This document shows positions 61,294-64,000 of a DNA stretch of 64,000 nucleotides, one piece after another (within the stretch, counting starts at the first letter, position 1; each line of letters starts with the position of its first letter). The DNA comes from Flammeovirga sp. SJP92 (GTDB lineage Bacteria > Bacteroidota > Bacteroidia > Cytophagales > Flammeovirgaceae), in assembly GCF_001583495.1 (NCBI RefSeq), contig NZ_LQAQ01000074.1:1-64000 (forward strand), given 5' to 3'. Below the pieces are notes generated by a model. That model saw only the letters and a list, made by a program, of their open reading frames with translations, was not told the DNA's origin and ran no database searches. The translations under genes and the position numbers were made by a program.

Positions 61294-62970
61294 ATGAAAA
61301 AAATCAATATATATATAGGAGCACTTTTGATGCTTTGTATTGGAGCTACTTCATGTTCAAAATTCCTTGACATCACTCCAAAAGATTCTCAAGATCAAGA
61401 CTCATTTTTCAGAACATCAACAGAAGCACGTCAGGCTTTAATGGGAGCTTATGAAATGCTAAGAAATGATAATTTAGATTGGCAGGCAATGCCTCAGGCC
61501 TTGAATGCAGATGTAATGTCGGATGACGCTTATACTGGTGGAGCCAACAATACGGATATGTTAGGCTGGCAACAAATGCAACGTTTTGATGCTCGTGCTG
61601 TGAGTATGCAAGGGGAAAAAACATGGAAGAAATGTTATGTGGGTATCCAAAGAGCCAATACGCTTTTGGGTAGTTATGAGCAAATTGATTTCAAATCAAA
61701 TGAGCAAGATGTAAAGGCTAACTTTGAAGGAGAAGCATTGTTTCTTCGTGCACACTATTACTTTGAGTTATTAAGATTATTTGAAAATATTCCTTTAATC
61801 AGAGAAACATTAAGTGGTGACAACTGGGAAGATGTCGTACAGTCAAACCCTGATGAAGTGTATGCTTTTGTAGCAAAGGATATTTTGGATGCCATCCCTT
61901 TAATGGCAGAGCAATTACCGGAAAATGAGTTGGGAAGATTATCAAAATATGCAGCTAAAGCTGAAATGTTGAAGATCTACATGTTCTATACAGGTGTGTA
62001 TAATAAATCATCTTTACCAGTGGAAGGCGGTAGTGAATTTACACAGCAAGATGCGATTCAAATGGCAGAAGATATCATTTCTAATTCTGGAGCTTACCTT
62101 TTGGCAAATTATGAAGATTTGTTCAACAGCAATGGTAATTTCAATGCTGAAGTTTTATTCGAAATTCCATTTGCCAATACAGGAACAGGAGACTGGTCGC
62201 ATAACAAACTTGGAAACTACCAATGTACAATGTCAGGACCAAGAGGTCACAACAGTGATGTCTTAGCTCAAGGATGGGGATTTGGTAGTCCAACCAGAGA
62301 ATTGGAGTCACTTTATGTAGATGGTGATGAGAGAAAAGCTTCTACTATTATGTATGCGAAAGATCTAGTAGATGTTGAATATGAAAATCACTTAAACATG
62401 GGTAATGATCCTGAGGATTTCAGTCCATCTTTAGAAGCACATTATACTTTCACAGGTATGTTCACTTACAAGTACACAACACATGCTTTCAGAAGAACGG
62501 ACAATGGTGTTCCTGAGTTGAATTACGATCAAAATTACCACTACATCCGTTTAGCTGATGTTTACCTAATTGTAGCTGAATTGTACTTACAATCTGGCAA
62601 CCAAGGAAAAGCAGATGAATACTTGAACAAAGTGAGAAATAGAGCAGGTTTAACTTCAAAGTCAGGAGTTTCATTAGATGATATCTATTTGGAAAGAAGA
62701 TTGGAGTTAGCGTTTGAAGGTCATCGTTATTTTGATGTAATCAGAAGAGGTAGTGGTTATGCTAATGAGCAATTGACAGTTACAAATTACGAATTAGCAC
62801 CTCCTACACATGATGATGAAATTTACATCAGAAATAATCAAAACTTAACAGGTGATGTAGGTGTTCCTTCAGACTATGAAGTACCTTTCAACTGGGTTCG
62901 TAAATTCTTACCTATTCCTCAAAGAGAGTTAGACCTCAATGCTGCATTTAAACAAAATGACGGTTATTAA
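61294..62970 (+). CDS. SusD-like outer-membrane lipoprotein (second pair)
   Basis: This 558-residue protein has a lipobox (LMLCIGATSC, Cys at about 21) followed by KFLDITPKDSQDQDSFF, the usual RagB/SusD start. Helical repeat motifs include ALFLRAHYYFELLRLFENIP and HYIRLADVYLIVAELYLQSG, and the C-terminus has LERRLELAFEGHRYFDVIRR with FLPIPQRELDLN. It is the partner of the SusC upstream. The ligand is unknown. Confidence 0.92.
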   Translation: MKKINIYIGALLMLCIGATSCSKFLDITPKDSQDQDSFFRTSTEARQALMGAYEMLRNDNLDWQAMPQALNADVMSDDAYTGGANNTDMLGWQQMQRFDARAVSMQGEKTWKKCYVGIQRANTLLGSYEQIDFKSNEQDVKANFEGEALFLRAHYYFELLRLFENIPLIRETLSGDNWEDVVQSNPDEVYAFVAKDILDAIPLMAEQLPENELGRLSKYAAKAEMLKIYMFYTGVYNKSSLPVEGGSEFTQQDAIQMAEDIISNSGAYLLANYEDLFNSNGNFNAEVLFEIPFANTGTGDWSHNKLGNYQCTMSGPRGHNSDVLAQGWGFGSPTRELESLYVDGDERKASTIMYAKDLVDVEYENHLNMGNDPEDFSPSLEAHYTFTGMFTYKYTTHAFRRTDNGVPELNYDQNYHYIRLADVYLIVAELYLQSGNQGKADEYLNKVRNRAGLTSKSGVSLDDIYLERRLELAFEGHRYFDVIRRGSGYANEQLTVTNYELAPPTHDDEIYIRNNQNLTGDVGVPSDYEVPFNWVRKFLPIPQRELDLNAAFKQNDGY

Positions 62971-62987
62971 TACGTTGCTATCGGATA

Positions 62988-63029
62988 GTGTATTGTGTAC
63001 CATAGCAATTACTAAGGTACACGATACAC
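62988..63029. other. Hairpin after the SusD gene
   Basis: The stem GTGTATTGTGTACC / GGTACACGATACAC is 14 bp with one mismatch and a 14-nt loop. No T-run follows; together with the second hairpin at 63089-63125 it may protect or end the SusCD mRNA. Confidence 0.5.
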
Positions 63030-63088
63030 AGCAATGTATTTTCATATATACTTAAAGAAAATAATTTTTAGCGAACAGTAAAGTTGAT

Positions 63089-63125
63089 TGGGCTGTCTCT
63101 TTTAGGAGAGATGGCCTTTTTTCTA
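63089..63125 (+). terminator. Intrinsic terminator of the SusCD2 transcript
   Basis: The imperfect stem GGCTGTCTC / GAGAGATGGCC is followed by six T residues, about 120 bp past the SusD stop. Confidence 0.6.
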
Positions 63126-63169
63126 TTAAATTTTTGTTTCACCTCATCTTTTTTCATCATAAGTGTTTC

Positions 63170-63739
63170 TTAAAAAAAATGCTTATTCTTAAAGATTTTT
63201 TTCATTCCCCAAACCAAATAAAGCCCAAAGACACCCAACAGACAAATGACCGTAACCATTGATTTTGAAGCTGTCAGTAGTCCAGAAATTGTAGCTATGA
63301 CTAACCATTGATTAGGAAAATCATAGAGTAAAAAAACGATAATCAGGTCTTCCGCAATATTCAGTATCCCTGCAATGAAAGGCAATAATGCAATTTTTTG
63401 GAGGACGTCATTTTTCAAATGACTCAAACGCTGCAATAAGAAAATGAGTGACATAGAGAAAAAAGAAACATACAGCGGAATCAGCACAAGGAAATCAAAA
63501 CACAGAATACGGTAATAAATTTCGATAGCTGATGAAGTGTAGGCATTCAAAAAGACATATGCTGTCTCAGCATCATAATAAGGCACCACATTGAGGATGG
63601 CAAATCCATCGGATTGCTGGATGACGCTTGGAATTGAAAAGGGATGCTGACCTGTATTTAAGAATAAATAGGAGCTTAGAAAAGCAAAAAACAGAAGGTT
63701 AAGGTTTTTGCCATTGGCATGTTTGAAAATGAACTTCAT
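63170..63739 (-). CDS. Four-helix membrane protein of unknown function
   Basis: This 189-residue inner-membrane protein has hydrophobic segments near residues 13-28, 78-102, 118-140 and 145-178 (LLFFAFLSSYLFL, FDFLVLIPLYVSFFSMSLIF, LPFIAGILNIAEDLIIVFLL, VTVICLLGVFGLYLVW) and a basic C-terminus. Asp and Glu in the third helix (NIAEDL) might matter for function. I do not recognise a named family. It lies next to a Crp/Fnr regulator gene on the same strand, which may control it. Confidence 0.65.
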   Translation of the reverse strand: MKFIFKHANGKNLNLLFFAFLSSYLFLNTGQHPFSIPSVIQQSDGFAILNVVPYYDAETAYVFLNAYTSSAIEIYYRILCFDFLVLIPLYVSFFSMSLIFLLQRLSHLKNDVLQKIALLPFIAGILNIAEDLIIVFLLYDFPNQWLVIATISGLLTASKSMVTVICLLGVFGLYLVWGMKKIFKNKHFF

Positions 63740-63807
63740 GATTATAAAATTTGATGATTTATAATCACAAAGAACATGATCAGAAAAGCCCTATGCATTC
63801 ACAAATG

Positions 63808-64000
63808 TTAATTTCGTTTGGTGTTTCTTAACCTGGAAAGATGCTGAGGCGTAATTCCTAAATAAGAAGCAATATGGTATTGTGTTGCTTTCTGTAATAC
63901 TCTTGGGTTTTGGCGTAATAAATCATCATACCTTTCTTTTGGTGATTGTAAAATAAGAGAGGTTGCTTTATCATAGTACATTAGAAATCCTCTCTCGGTT
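63808..64000 (-). CDS. Crp/Fnr family regulator, C-terminal part only
   Basis: The minus strand is open from the window edge to a TAA at 63810-63808 (64 codons). The end of the protein reads RYDDLLRQNPRVLQKATQYH and IASYLGITPQHLSRLRNTKRN, the typical C-terminal helix-turn-helix of Bacteroidota Crp/Fnr-like regulators. The N-terminal sensor domain lies outside the window. It is transcribed toward the membrane protein gene, 68 bp away. Confidence 0.8.
   Translation of the reverse strand, partial: TERGFLMYYDKATSLILQSPKERYDDLLRQNPRVLQKATQYHIASYLGITPQHLSRLRNTKRN

Overview
The window looks like a chromosomal segment of a low-GC marine member of the Bacteroidota (class Cytophagia; a Flammeovirga-like organism would fit, but that is inference). 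Several signs support this: SusC/SusD pairs, type IX secretion (T9SS) sorting domains of both common kinds, a PorP/SprF protein, agarases carrying CBM6 modules, and A-rich translation starts with no strong Shine-Dalgarno sequence. I saw no rRNA, tRNA, CRISPR array or intact transposase.

Layout. (1) Positions 1-5157 hold small minus-strand genes of unknown function and several broken remnants, giving the impression of a decaying accessory region. (2) Positions 5650-9768 are a plus-strand set: a secreted phosphatase, a small membrane protein, a Vat-like acetyltransferase, a Crp/Fnr regulator and a short-chain dehydrogenase. (3) Positions 9793-10160 are eight copies of a 46-bp tandem repeat. (4) Positions 10251-27060 are ten minus-strand genes that read as a complete cyanophycin (multi-L-arginyl-poly-L-aspartate) utilisation locus: three different cyanophycinases, SusC, SusD, a surface PKD/propeller lipoprotein, an RTX/C39-peptidase lipoprotein, isoaspartyl peptidase, a YfcC-family transporter and ornithine aminotransferase. 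(5) A TPR protein is followed by a 1.4-kb non-coding stretch full of inverted repeats. (6) Positions 30486-41840 are an agar/porphyran cluster: multi-modular GH86 and GH16 enzymes, a sulfatase and an AraC regulator. (7) A DUF4382 lipoprotein is followed by a 4538-residue gliding-type T9SS adhesin with about 37 repeats and its PorP/SprF partner. (8) A second SusC/SusD pair, a membrane protein and a partial Crp/Fnr regulator close the window.

How the genes may work together. In the cyanophycin locus, T9SS-exported cyanophycinases would cut the polymer outside the cell. The SusCD pair would import beta-Asp-Arg oligomers or dipeptides. A periplasmic cyanophycinase would finish depolymerisation, the YfcC carrier would cross the inner membrane, the isoaspartyl peptidase would release Asp and Arg, and ornithine aminotransferase would drain ornithine. 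No arginase or arginine deiminase lies in the window. A SusCD-based locus aimed at a storage polypeptide rather than a glycan is the most notable system here. The window also carries a family of about 150-bp foldback elements (four copies), a separate MITE-like element and a REP-like palindrome family, all intergenic.
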